Positions 6,542-13,349 of a stretch of DNA of 13,349 nucleotides are shown piece after piece. A program made the translations under genes and the position numbers. Source of the stretch: DASXSB01 sp036506275 (lineage in GTDB: Bacteria; Methylomirabilota; Methylomirabilia; Rokubacteriales; CSP1-6); NCBI GenBank assembly GCA_036506275.1, contig DASXSB010000136.1, positions 1 through 13,349 of the forward strand, written 5' to 3'. How positions within the stretch are numbered: the first letter of the stretch is position 1; each line of letters starts with the position of its first letter. Below the pieces are notes generated by a model that did no database searches, was not told the DNA's origin, and saw only the letters and a program-made list of their open reading frames with translations.

Positions 6542-8166
6542 GCGCGGCCGTGCATCCCGTGACCCTCGAGGTCGTCCGCAACGCGCTCTACGCGATCGCG
6601 GAAGAGATGAGCGTCATCGTGATGCGCTCCGCGCGGTCCCCGCTGCTCAAGGAGGCGGGCGATCTCTCGTCGGCCCTCACCGACGGCGAGGGGCGCCTCA
6701 TCGCCCAGGGGCGTGACATCCCCATTCACATGGGCGTGATGGCGTTCACGGTGAAAGAATTCCTGAAGCGCGTGCCGGTGGACCGGTTGCAGGAGGGCGA
6801 TGTCTGGTTCCTGAACCTGCCCGAGGTCGGCGGCAACCACTTGCCCGACGTGAAGGCGATCCGTCCCGTGTTCGCGCAGGGCCGGCTCTTCGCGTTTGCA
6901 ATCAATCTCGCGCACTGGGCGGACATCGGTGGCGCCGTGCCCGGGAGCTACGTTCCCTCCGCCACCGAGTGTTACCAGGAGGGCGTGCGGATCTCTCCCC
7001 TGCGTCTCTTCAGCGCCGCCGGTCCCGACCGCGAGAAGCTCGAGCTGCTGCTCTCGAACGTCCGCGGTCGCGACGAGCGCGAGGGCGACGTCTTCGCGCA
7101 GTATGCGGCCAACGACGTGGCCGCGCGCCGGCTCCGCGAGCTCGCCGACCGCTACAGCGTGTCCACGCTGCTCACGTGCTTCGAGCGGCTGCACGCCGAC
7201 TCCGAGGCGCAGATGCGCGCCGCCATCCGCGCGCTCCCCGACGGGACGTGGGAGGGAGAGGACTGGGTCGACGACGACGGCGTGGACGCGCGCCCCGTGC
7301 GCATCCACGTCCGCGTCACCGTGCGCGACGACGAGGCGACGTTCGATTTCGAGGGCACCGATCCCCAGACACGGGGGCCCATCAACACCACGTACTTCAT
7401 CGCGTGCTCGGCGGTGTACTACGCGATGAAGACGCTGGTGGCGCCCGACGTCCCTCCCAATGACGGCTGCTACCGTCCGCTCCGCGTGGTGGTGCCGCCG
7501 CGCACCGTGCTCGCGCCCGATCCCGATCGCCCGGTGGTGGGCGGCAACCACGAAACGTCGCAGCGAGTCGTCGACGCGATCTTGAAGGCGCTGGCGCCGG
7601 TGCTGCCGGATCGCGTGTGCGCGGGCGGACCCACGACGTCGGGCGTCCTCATCTTCGGGGCCCGGATGCCGGAAGGGCGTTGGTCCATCCTCTACGAGGT
7701 GCACGGCGGCGGAGAGGGGGCGACGTCGGAGAAAGACGGCGCCGCCGCCATCCGCGTCCACATGTCGAACGTGATGAACACGCCGTCCGAGGTGATCGAG
7801 GCCGATTATCCGTTCCGCATCGAAGAGCACGCGCTGCGGCCGGGGTCGGCCGGCGACGGCACCCGGCGCGGCGGCCTCGGCTTCCGCCGCGCCTACCGCG
7901 TGCTCGCGCCCGAGGTCACGCTCACGTCCATGCTCGATCGCTGCGTGGTGCCGCCGTGGGGCATCGCGGGCGGCGGCGACGCGCTGCCGTTCCGGATCAC
8001 GCTCAATCCCGGTCCCGGCGAGCGGCGAATCGCCGGCAAGGAGAGCGTCCGCCTCACCCAGGGCGATCTCGTCGTCATCGAGACGTGCGGCGGCGGCGGC
8101 TACGGACCGCCGGCCGCGCGCGCGGCGGAGGCGCGGGAGCGCGATCGCCGGGAAGGATACGCATGA
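6538..8166 (+). CDS. hyuB: Hydantoinase/oxoprolinase family subunit B (HyuB)
   Basis: Partner of HyuA, 542 aa, within the usual range for the B subunit. The start is GTG 6538, overlapping the hyuA TGA as GTGA; the open frame further upstream is a shadow of hyuA. The N-terminal signature is HPVTLEVVRNALYAIAEEM (6-24), followed by RSARSPLLKEAGDLSSAL at 30-47. GGNHLPDV at 98-105 and AHWADIGG at 125-132 hold the His/Asp residues (H101, D104, H126, D129) expected at the metal site by analogy with acetone carboxylase-type relatives. The middle has GPINTTYFI and GGNHETSQRVVDA. The C-terminal part has the family run EVIEADYPFRIEEHALRPGS, RGGLGFRRAYRV and the glycine-rich GGGGYGPP end. The stop overlaps the ATG of the SDR gene. 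Either a ring-opening hydrolase or an ATP-dependent carboxylase is possible; the former is the common annotation. Confidence 0.95.
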   Translation: MSAAVHPVTLEVVRNALYAIAEEMSVIVMRSARSPLLKEAGDLSSALTDGEGRLIAQGRDIPIHMGVMAFTVKEFLKRVPVDRLQEGDVWFLNLPEVGGNHLPDVKAIRPVFAQGRLFAFAINLAHWADIGGAVPGSYVPSATECYQEGVRISPLRLFSAAGPDREKLELLLSNVRGRDEREGDVFAQYAANDVAARRLRELADRYSVSTLLTCFERLHADSEAQMRAAIRALPDGTWEGEDWVDDDGVDARPVRIHVRVTVRDDEATFDFEGTDPQTRGPINTTYFIACSAVYYAMKTLVAPDVPPNDGCYRPLRVVVPPRTVLAPDPDRPVVGGNHETSQRVVDAILKALAPVLPDRVCAGGPTTSGVLIFGARMPEGRWSILYEVHGGGEGATSEKDGAAAIRVHMSNVMNTPSEVIEADYPFRIEEHALRPGSAGDGTRRGGLGFRRAYRVLAPEVTLTSMLDRCVVPPWGIAGGGDALPFRITLNPGPGERRIAGKESVRLTQGDLVVIETCGGGGYGPPAARAAEARERDRREGYA

Positions 8167-8951
8167 CACGTCCGCTCGAGGATCGCATCGCCGTCGTCAC
8201 CGGCGCCGCCAAGGGCATGGGACGCGACATCTGCCTCGCCCTCGCCCGCGCCGGCGCCCATCTGGCGGTCGCCGCGCGGGAAGCGGGGCCGCTCCGCGAG
8301 CTGGCGCACGAGATCGAAGCGCTCGGCCGCCGCGCGCTCGCGCAGCCGACCGACGTCACCGACGAAGCGGCCGTGCGCGCGCTCGTCGAGACGGCGCGGG
8401 CGACGTTCGGCGGGCGCATCGACATCCTCGTGAACGGCGCCGGTGTCACCGGCCCCATCGAGACGCCGGTGTGGGAGATCAAGGCCGACGACTGGGATCA
8501 CGTGCTCGCCGTCAATCTCAAGGGCACGTTCCTGTCCACCAAGCACGTGCTGCCCACGATGATCGCGCAGAAGTACGGCAAGATCGTCAACATCAGCGGG
8601 ACGTCGGGGCTGCGCGGCTACAAGAACCGCGCCGCCTACTCGTCGTCCAAGTGGGCCCTGCGCGGCTTCACCCGCACCGTCGCCCTCGAGGTCGGCCCCC
8701 ACAACATCAACGTCAACGCCGTGCACCCCGGCATCGTGGGCGGCGACCGCATGGAGCGCCTCTGCCGCGAGAAGGCGCGCCAGCGCGGCTGGACATACGA
8801 GCAGGTGTACGCGGAGTACGTCGAAGAGATGGCGCTGCGGCGGGTGACGACGGCGCCCGACATCGCGGAGACCGTGTGCTTTCTGGTCTCCGACGCCTCC
8901 AAGAACATGACGGGGCAGTCGGTGACCGTCGACGGCGGCTGGGATGTCTGA
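8163..8951 (+). CDS. SDR-family NAD(P)-dependent oxidoreductase
   Basis: Classical short-chain dehydrogenase/reductase, 262 aa, cytoplasmic. The start ATG 8163 overlaps the hyuB stop (ATGA). The Rossmann nucleotide motif TGAAKGMG is at 13-20. Arg39 at the end of the second strand favours NADP over NAD. NGAG is at 91-94, the structural Asn is N118 in AVNLKGTF, and YSSSK gives Tyr159 and Lys163. The usual catalytic Ser, 13 residues before the Tyr, is Gly146 here (NISGTSG, 143-149), although Ser145 and Thr147 flank it. The C-terminus has the common MTGQSVTVDGGW. Its place between hyuB and the molybdenum hydroxylase genes suggests alcohol/ketone interconversion on a pathway intermediate. The substrate cannot be inferred; SDRs are too diverse. 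Confidence 0.93.
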   Translation: MTRPLEDRIAVVTGAAKGMGRDICLALARAGAHLAVAAREAGPLRELAHEIEALGRRALAQPTDVTDEAAVRALVETARATFGGRIDILVNGAGVTGPIETPVWEIKADDWDHVLAVNLKGTFLSTKHVLPTMIAQKYGKIVNISGTSGLRGYKNRAAYSSSKWALRGFTRTVALEVGPHNINVNAVHPGIVGGDRMERLCREKARQRGWTYEQVYAEYVEEMALRRVTTAPDIAETVCFLVSDASKNMTGQSVTVDGGWDV

Positions 8952-8963
8952 CGCCGTGTCCTG

Positions 8964-9827
8964 ATGCATCCGTTCGAGTACGAGGCGCCGGCGACGCTCC
9001 ACGATGCGCTCGCGCTGCTCGCCGAGCACCGCGACGAGGCGAAGGTGCTGGCGGGCGGTCAGAGCCTCGTGCCCCTCTTGAATTACCGCCTCGCCAAGCC
9101 GCGCGTCGTCGTCGACATCAACGATCTTCCTTTCGCCGCCATCCGGGTCGACGACGGCCACGTGTCCCTCGGTGCGCTCGTCCGGCACCACCATCTCGAG
9201 GAATCGGCGGACGTCGCGTCTCATTGCCCGGTGCTGAAGGAGGCGGCGGCGCTCATCGGCAACGTGCGCGTGCGCGCGCTCGGGACCGTGGGCGGAAGCC
9301 TCGCTCACGCCGATCCCGCCGCCGAGCTGCCGCTGGTGATGGTCGCGCTCGATGCTCGCCTCGACGTGCGGTCCGCGCGCGGGCAGCGTACGCTCGCCGC
9401 CCGCGAGTTCTTCACGGGCTACCTCTCGACCGCGCTCGCGCCCGATGAGGTGATCGTCGACGTCCGCGTGCCCGTGATCGGCGACGCCGGGCATGCGCTC
9501 GAAGAGTTCGCGCGGCGCGCGGGTGACTTCGCGCTGGTGGCGGCGCTGGCGGTGGTGAGCCTGGACGCGCGGGGGCGGGTGGCGACGGCGCGGCTCGGCG
9601 TGGGCGGCGTGGGACCGACGCCGGTGCGCCTCCCCGCCGCCGAAGACGCGCTCGTCGGCCACGAGCCGTCCGATGAGCGGCTGACGCGCGTCGCCGCCGT
9701 GGTCGCGGACGCGCTCGATCCCCAGGCCGATGCCTTCGCGTCGGCCGCGTACCGGCGGCATCTCGCGCGCGTGCTCATCCGCCGTGCGCTCACCCGCGCG
9801 GTGGCACGAGCACTGGAGGTCGCGTGA
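8964..9827 (+). CDS. Molybdenum hydroxylase FAD-binding medium subunit (CoxM/XdhB-like)
   Basis: FAD subunit of a xanthine dehydrogenase/CO dehydrogenase-family enzyme, 287 aa, typical for CoxM-like proteins. It passes electrons from the Fe-S subunit to the acceptor through FAD. The FAD-binding segments are visible: VLAGGQSLVPLLNYRLAKP at 28-46 and LGTVGGSLAHADPAAELP at 106-123. The C-terminal domain includes VGGVGPTPVRLPAAEDAL. The start is ATG 8964, 12 nt after the SDR stop; no strong Shine-Dalgarno precedes it, so coupling to the SDR gene is likely. The stop overlaps the start of the Fe-S subunit (GTGA). The gene order medium-small-large is the same as in coxMSL operons. The physiological electron acceptor is unknown. 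Confidence 0.95.
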   Translation: MHPFEYEAPATLHDALALLAEHRDEAKVLAGGQSLVPLLNYRLAKPRVVVDINDLPFAAIRVDDGHVSLGALVRHHHLEESADVASHCPVLKEAAALIGNVRVRALGTVGGSLAHADPAAELPLVMVALDARLDVRSARGQRTLAAREFFTGYLSTALAPDEVIVDVRVPVIGDAGHALEEFARRAGDFALVAALAVVSLDARGRVATARLGVGGVGPTPVRLPAAEDALVGHEPSDERLTRVAAVVADALDPQADAFASAAYRRHLARVLIRRALTRAVARALEVA

Positions 9828-10294
9828 TCGTCTCCTTCGTGCTGAACGGCCGCGCCCGCGAGGTGGATGTGTTGCCGAGCGAGACGTTCCTCGAGGTGCT
9901 TCGGGATCGCCTCGGGATCTTCGACGTGAAGGAAGGCTGCGACGAGGGCGTGTGCGGCGCGTGCACGGTCCTCTTCGACGGCCGCCCCGCGTCGAGCTGC
10001 CTGGTGCTGGCGCCGGCCGTCCGCGGGCGTCGCATCACCACCGTGCGCGGTCTCGCGCGCGGCGCCGGTCTCCACCCGCTCCAGGAAGCGTTCGTGAAGC
10101 ACGGGGCCGTGCAGTGCGGCTTCTGCACGCCCGGGATGTTGCTCACGGCGCTCGCCTTCCTCGAGCGTCATCCCGCCGCCACGAGGGCCGAGATCAGGAC
10201 GGCGCTCGAGGGCAATCTCTGCCGCTGCACCGGCTACGCGAAGATCGTGGACGCGGTGGAGGCCTACGCGCGCGGAGACACGAACGGTGGCTGA
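9824..10294 (+). CDS. Molybdenum hydroxylase 2[2Fe-2S] small subunit (CoxS/XdhC-type)
   Basis: Iron-sulfur subunit, 156 aa, the standard length. It carries electrons from the molybdenum centre to FAD. The N-terminal plant-ferredoxin-type cluster is bound by Cys39, Cys44, Cys47 and Cys59 (KEGCDEGVCGACTVL). The C-terminal four-helix cluster is bound by Cys98 and Cys101 (QCGFCTPGM) and Cys133 and Cys135 (NLCRCTGY). All eight ligands are present, so both clusters should form. GTG 9824 overlaps the TGA of the FAD subunit gene; the 3' end overlaps the large subunit gene by 8 nt. Such tight overlaps support equal expression of the three subunits. The protein should be cytoplasmic: no Tat signal is seen, unlike periplasmic aldehyde oxidases of this family. 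Confidence 0.97.
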   Translation: MIVSFVLNGRAREVDVLPSETFLEVLRDRLGIFDVKEGCDEGVCGACTVLFDGRPASSCLVLAPAVRGRRITTVRGLARGAGLHPLQEAFVKHGAVQCGFCTPGMLLTALAFLERHPAATRAEIRTALEGNLCRCTGYAKIVDAVEAYARGDTNGG

Positions 10295-12623
10295 CGCATC
10301 GACGGTGCCGGCGCGTCCGGCTGACGCCAGCACTCTCATCGTCACGCCCGCGCTCCGCGTGGTCGGGCAGCCCGTGAGCCGCCACGACGCCCGCGACAAG
10401 GTGGCGGCGGCGACCGCGTACGCGGCGGACTGGGCCATGCCGAGCATGCTGCACGCGGCGGTGTTGCGATCACCGCATCCGTCGGCGCGCATCGTGAAGC
10501 TCGACACCGAGCGCGCGGCGGCGATGCCGGGCGTGGCCGTCGTGCTCACGGCGCGGGACGTGCCGCGCAACACGCTCTCCACCGACGTACCCGGGCAGAC
10601 GACGACCGTCGGTCCCCTGCGCGCCACCCTCCACGTGCTCGCCGAAGAGCGTGTGCGGCACCAGGGAGAGCCGGTCGCGCTCGTGGCCGCGGAGACGCTC
10701 GAAGGCGCGCGCGCCGCCGCCGACGCCATCGAGGTCGAGTACGAACCGGGGCCCGGCGTGTTCACGCCCGCGGAGGCCCTCGCGCCCGGCGCTCCACGCG
10801 TGCACGACGCCGGCAACCTGCTCGCTCACTGGCACGTGGCTCGCGGCGACGTCGCCGCCGGGTTTGCGGGCGCGGCCGTGGTCGTCGACGGCGAGTACGA
10901 GACGCAGTTCGTCGACGCCGCCTACCTGGAGCCCGAGTCCGGGGTGGCGTGGATCGACGGGGACGGCGTCATCACCATCCGGCTCTCCACGCAGGTCATC
11001 GAGCACTTCCGCGACGTGGCGGAAGTCCTCGACGTTCCCCAGAACCGCGTGCGCGTCATCGGCGCGTATCTGGGCGGCGGATTCGGCGGCAAGGAGGACG
11101 TGACGGTCGAGGTGTACCTGGGACTCCTCGCGCTCAAGACGGGGCGTCCCGTGAAGATGGTGTGGACGCGCCAGGAATCACTGCTGTCGCGCGCCAAGCG
11201 TCATCCCTATCGCATGCGCTACCGGACGGGCGCGCTCGCGACGGGTGAGATCGTGGCCCAGCAGGTGGAGCTGCTCGCCGACGCCGGCGCCTACGCCTAT
11301 CTGTCGGCGCTCGTCCTGCTCTACTCCACGGTGACGGCGACGGGACCGTACCGCGTTCCCGCCGCGGAGGTGGACGCCCGCGTGGCGTACACGAACAACC
11401 CGCCCACGAGCGCGATGCGCGGCTTCGGCGCCATGCAGACGGTTTTCGGCTACGAGTCGCAGATGGAGCGCGTGGCGCGCGCGCTCGGGCTCGATCCCGT
11501 GACCGTGCGCGAGGTGAACGCGCTGCGCCGTGGCGACGTGCTGCCCGTCGGCCAGGTCATGGAGACCCACGTGGCGCTGCCGGAGCTGGCGCGCCGTGCC
11601 TGGGATGGGCTCGGGTCGCCCACGTCGCCCCGCGCGCCCCATATAAAGGTAGGGCGGGGGCTCGCCTGTAATTTGCAGCCGTACGGGCGCATCGTATGGC
11701 TGCACGACTGGTCGAGCGCGTGGGTCGGCTTCGAGATGGATGGAAGCCTCGTGGTGCGCTCGGGCGTTCCCGACGTCGGCGGCGGCCAGGCGTCCTCGCT
11801 GTGCCAGATCGCGGCCGAGGTTCTCGGCGTTCCGCTCGCGTCCGTGTCCGTCCACATCGCCGATAGCGCGCTCACGCCGCTCGCCGGCACCACCACCGCC
11901 AGCCGCCAGCTCTACATGTCGGGCAACGCCGTCCTCAAGACCGCGCGCGAGCTCCGCGCGCAGATCCTGTCCGTGGCGGCGCCGATGCTGGGCGCCGACG
12001 CCGGCGCCCTCGCCCTCGCGGACGGCGCCGTGCACGCGCCCGGCGGCCGCGCGCTGCCGTTGCCCGACGTGCTGCGCCACTGCGCGCGCGCGGGCGTGCC
12101 GCGCAGTCATCTCGCCGTGTATCACGCGCCGGCGGGCGAGCCCGTCGATCTCGCGCGCGGCTCCGGGAAGGTGTTTCCCGACTACACGTTCGGCGCCCAC
12201 GCGGCGGAGGTGGAGGTCGACACGGAGACGGGCGCCGTGCGCGTGCTCAAGTACGCGGGCGCGCACGACGTCGGGCGGGCCATCAATCCGCAGTCGGTGG
12301 AGGGGCAGATCCAGGGCGGAGCCGTGCAGGGCCTCGGCTACGCGCTCATGGAGGAGGTGATCCTCGAGAACGGGATCAATCTCACGACGTCGTTCGCGAG
12401 CTATCTCATCCCGAGCGCCGCCGACGTTCCCGACGTGACGCCCATCGTGGTCGAGTCCGGCGAGGGGCTCGGCCCCTTCAACGCGCGCGGCATCGGGGAG
12501 CCGCCCATCGGCCCTCCCGCCGCCGCCATCGCCAACGCCATCGAGGATGCGTGCGGCGCGCGCATCACGCGCTTGCCCCTCACGCCCGAGCGCGTGGCGC
12601 GCGCGCTCGGGCTCTTGGTGTAG
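10287..12623 (+). CDS. Molybdenum hydroxylase large subunit, xanthine dehydrogenase family (CoxL-like, not CO dehydrogenase)
   Basis: Molybdopterin-binding catalytic subunit, 778 aa, a normal length. Such enzymes hydroxylate a carbon next to nitrogen in heterocycles, or aldehydes, with oxygen from water. The start is GTG 10287. The N-terminal aldehyde-oxidase a/b hammerhead domain covers about 25-160, including VRHQGEPVALVAAET. The cofactor domain follows, with GGGFGGKE at 263-270 and NPPTSAMRGFGAMQ at 371-384, where Arg378 corresponds to the substrate-pocket Arg of xanthine dehydrogenases. GIGEPPIGP at 735-743 carries the catalytic Glu738. The VAYRCSFR loop that defines form I CO dehydrogenase is absent. 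The usual D-x-G-Q-G cofactor motif reads DVGGG at 496-500, losing the Gln. Neighbouring HyuAB and DUF1989 genes favour an N-heterocycle substrate (inference). No maturation genes (xdhC/coxDEFG-like) are seen in the window. Confidence 0.94.
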   Translation: MADASTVPARPADASTLIVTPALRVVGQPVSRHDARDKVAAATAYAADWAMPSMLHAAVLRSPHPSARIVKLDTERAAAMPGVAVVLTARDVPRNTLSTDVPGQTTTVGPLRATLHVLAEERVRHQGEPVALVAAETLEGARAAADAIEVEYEPGPGVFTPAEALAPGAPRVHDAGNLLAHWHVARGDVAAGFAGAAVVVDGEYETQFVDAAYLEPESGVAWIDGDGVITIRLSTQVIEHFRDVAEVLDVPQNRVRVIGAYLGGGFGGKEDVTVEVYLGLLALKTGRPVKMVWTRQESLLSRAKRHPYRMRYRTGALATGEIVAQQVELLADAGAYAYLSALVLLYSTVTATGPYRVPAAEVDARVAYTNNPPTSAMRGFGAMQTVFGYESQMERVARALGLDPVTVREVNALRRGDVLPVGQVMETHVALPELARRAWDGLGSPTSPRAPHIKVGRGLACNLQPYGRIVWLHDWSSAWVGFEMDGSLVVRSGVPDVGGGQASSLCQIAAEVLGVPLASVSVHIADSALTPLAGTTTASRQLYMSGNAVLKTARELRAQILSVAAPMLGADAGALALADGAVHAPGGRALPLPDVLRHCARAGVPRSHLAVYHAPAGEPVDLARGSGKVFPDYTFGAHAAEVEVDTETGAVRVLKYAGAHDVGRAINPQSVEGQIQGGAVQGLGYALMEEVILENGINLTTSFASYLIPSAADVPDVTPIVVESGEGLGPFNARGIGEPPIGPPAAAIANAIEDACGARITRLPLTPERVARALGLLV

Positions 12624-12683
12624 TTATCGTCACCGGCCGAACGCGCGGACGCGCGCGACCTGTCAAGGACGCCACGCCCGCGT

Positions 12684-12711
12684 TTGACACCGCTCCCGCA
12701 GTCTGTTAAGT
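12684..12711 (+). promoter_or_regulatory. Possible promoter for the alpha/beta hydrolase gene
   Basis: The 108-bp gap 12624-12731 contains a perfect TTGACA (12684-12689). A weak -10 follows: TTAAGT at 12706-12711 (16-nt spacer, 3 of 6), in the only AT-rich part of the gap. A start near 12718 would leave a short leader before ATG 12732. The gap suggests that the hydrolase could be transcribed separately from the operon, but read-through is equally possible because no convincing terminator is seen. Confidence 0.3.
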
Positions 12712-12731
12712 CCGCTGAGCCATGGACGCTC

Positions 12732-13349
12732 ATGCCTAGCGTGCGCGCGAACGGGATCAACCTCTACTACGAGGAGGCGGGGGCGGGAGCGCCGCTCGTC
12801 TTCGTCCACGAGTTCGCGGGCGATCACCGGAGCTGGCACCCGCAGATCCGGTTCTTCTCGCGTCGCTATCGCACCATCGCCTTCAACGCGCGCGGCTATC
12901 CGCCGTCGGACGTCCCCAAAGACGTGGCGTCGTACTCGCAGGACCAGGCCGCCGACGACATCCGCGGCGTGCTCGACGGCCTCGGCATCGCGCGCGCACA
13001 CGTGTGCGGGCTCTCGATGGGCGGCCTCGCCACGCTCCACTTCGGGCTCCGCCACCCCGACCGCGCGCTCTCGCTGGTGGTCGGCGGCGCCGGCTACGGC
13101 AGCGCCTCCGGCGAGCGCGAGAGATTTCGCCAGGATTCCGAGACCACGGCGCGGCGCCTGGAGACGGAGGGCATGGACGCGGTGGCCGACTTCTACGCGA
13201 AGGGGCCGACGCGCGTGCAGTTCATGGACAAGGATCCTCTCGGCTGGCGCGAGTTCGACGCGTGGTTGCGCGAGGGATCCGCCACCGGGCGCGCCCTCAC
13301 CCTGCGCGGGGTGCAGATGTCGCGGCCGTCGATCTTCGATCTCGGGCCC
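12732..13349 (+). CDS. Alpha/beta-fold hydrolase (C-terminus beyond the right edge)
   Basis: Read directly from the plus strand: 206 codons are open from ATG 12732 to the window edge, about three quarters of a usual 260-290 aa enzyme. The alpha/beta hydrolase pattern is clear: NGINLYYEEAGAGAPLVFVH at 7-26, an oxyanion-hole-type HEFAG at 26-30 (HGxxG in most relatives), FNARGYPPSD at 51-60, and the nucleophile elbow GLSMGG at 93-98 with Ser95. The catalytic acid and His would lie beyond the edge. ATG 12722 is in another frame and stops after five codons, so 12732 is preferred; its Shine-Dalgarno is weak. Substrate is not predictable: relatives cleave esters, lactones, C-C bonds or amides. It follows the operon in the same direction and may act on a pathway product. 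Confidence 0.9.
   Translation, partial: MPSVRANGINLYYEEAGAGAPLVFVHEFAGDHRSWHPQIRFFSRRYRTIAFNARGYPPSDVPKDVASYSQDQAADDIRGVLDGLGIARAHVCGLSMGGLATLHFGLRHPDRALSLVVGGAGYGSASGERERFRQDSETTARRLETEGMDAVADFYAKGPTRVQFMDKDPLGWREFDAWLREGSATGRALTLRGVQMSRPSIFDLGP

Noticed and set aside
4664..9761. Long minus-strand open frames opposite hyuA, hyuB and the SDR/FAD-subunit genes (up to 615 codons)
   Set aside because: Arg/His-rich translations without recognisable domains, antisense to genes with clear family motifs; typical of very GC-rich DNA.
10287..12623. Form I aerobic CO dehydrogenase (coxL)
   Set aside because: The diagnostic VAYRCSFR active-site loop is absent; the corresponding region has AMRGFG, as in xanthine dehydrogenase-type enzymes.
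12642..12655. CGCGC-GGAC-GCGCG as a terminator of the operon
   Set aside because: The stem is only 5 bp and no T tract follows; such repeats are expected by chance at this GC content.
1..13349. tRNA, rRNA, CRISPR array, insertion sequence or prophage genes
   Set aside because: No direct-repeat array, transposase-like protein or structural RNA pattern was seen; almost all sequence is explained by the listed genes.

Overview
The window is very GC-rich bacterial DNA, tightly packed and with strong G/C bias at third codon positions. It reads as the genome of a soil or subsurface heterotroph. The mix of a Liv-type ABC transporter, hydantoinase HyuA/HyuB, a three-subunit molybdenum hydroxylase and an SDR resembles Candidatus Rokubacteria/Methylomirabilota or high-GC Proteobacteria. 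That assignment is inference; no rRNA, tRNA or marker gene is present to fix it.

Layout. Positions 1-2906 hold a leftward transporter block, livK-livH-(small ORF)-livM, with livM cut by the left edge. It encodes the periplasmic solute-binding protein and the two permeases of a branched-chain-amino-acid/amide type (HAAT) ABC importer; the ATPases livG/livF would lie beyond the left edge. A 146-bp divergent spacer (2907-3052) carries a good leftward promoter whose -35 hexamer lies inside a perfect 13-bp palindrome, a likely operator. Positions 3053-12623 hold a rightward eight-gene operon: two tandem DUF1989 (urea-carboxylase-associated / carboxyguanidine deiminase-like) genes, hyuA, hyuB, an SDR dehydrogenase, and FAD, 2[2Fe-2S] and molybdopterin subunits of a xanthine dehydrogenase-family hydroxylase. 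Five of its seven junctions overlap (four by 4 nt, one by 8 nt) and the other two have gaps of only 12-13 nt, so it is almost certainly one transcript. A 108-bp gap with a TTGACA -35 box precedes an alpha/beta hydrolase that runs off the right edge.

Working together (inference). The set looks like a catabolic island for a nitrogen-containing, probably cyclic or guanidino/ureido compound. The Liv system would import it. The molybdenum hydroxylase would add oxygen next to a ring nitrogen. The SDR would oxidise or reduce an alcohol/carbonyl. HyuAB would open a lactam/imide ring (or carboxylate) using ATP. The DUF1989 pair would release ammonia from an amidine or ureido product, and the alpha/beta hydrolase would cleave a C-N, ester or C-C bond. 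The unusual point is a tandem DUF1989 pair coupled to HyuAB, with no biotin-dependent urea/guanidine carboxylase or allophanate hydrolase visible in the window. Other points of interest are a strong perfect hairpin between livK and livH, a coupled small ORF between livH and livM, a glycine at the usual catalytic-serine position of the SDR, and a changed molybdopterin-site motif in the large hydroxylase subunit.
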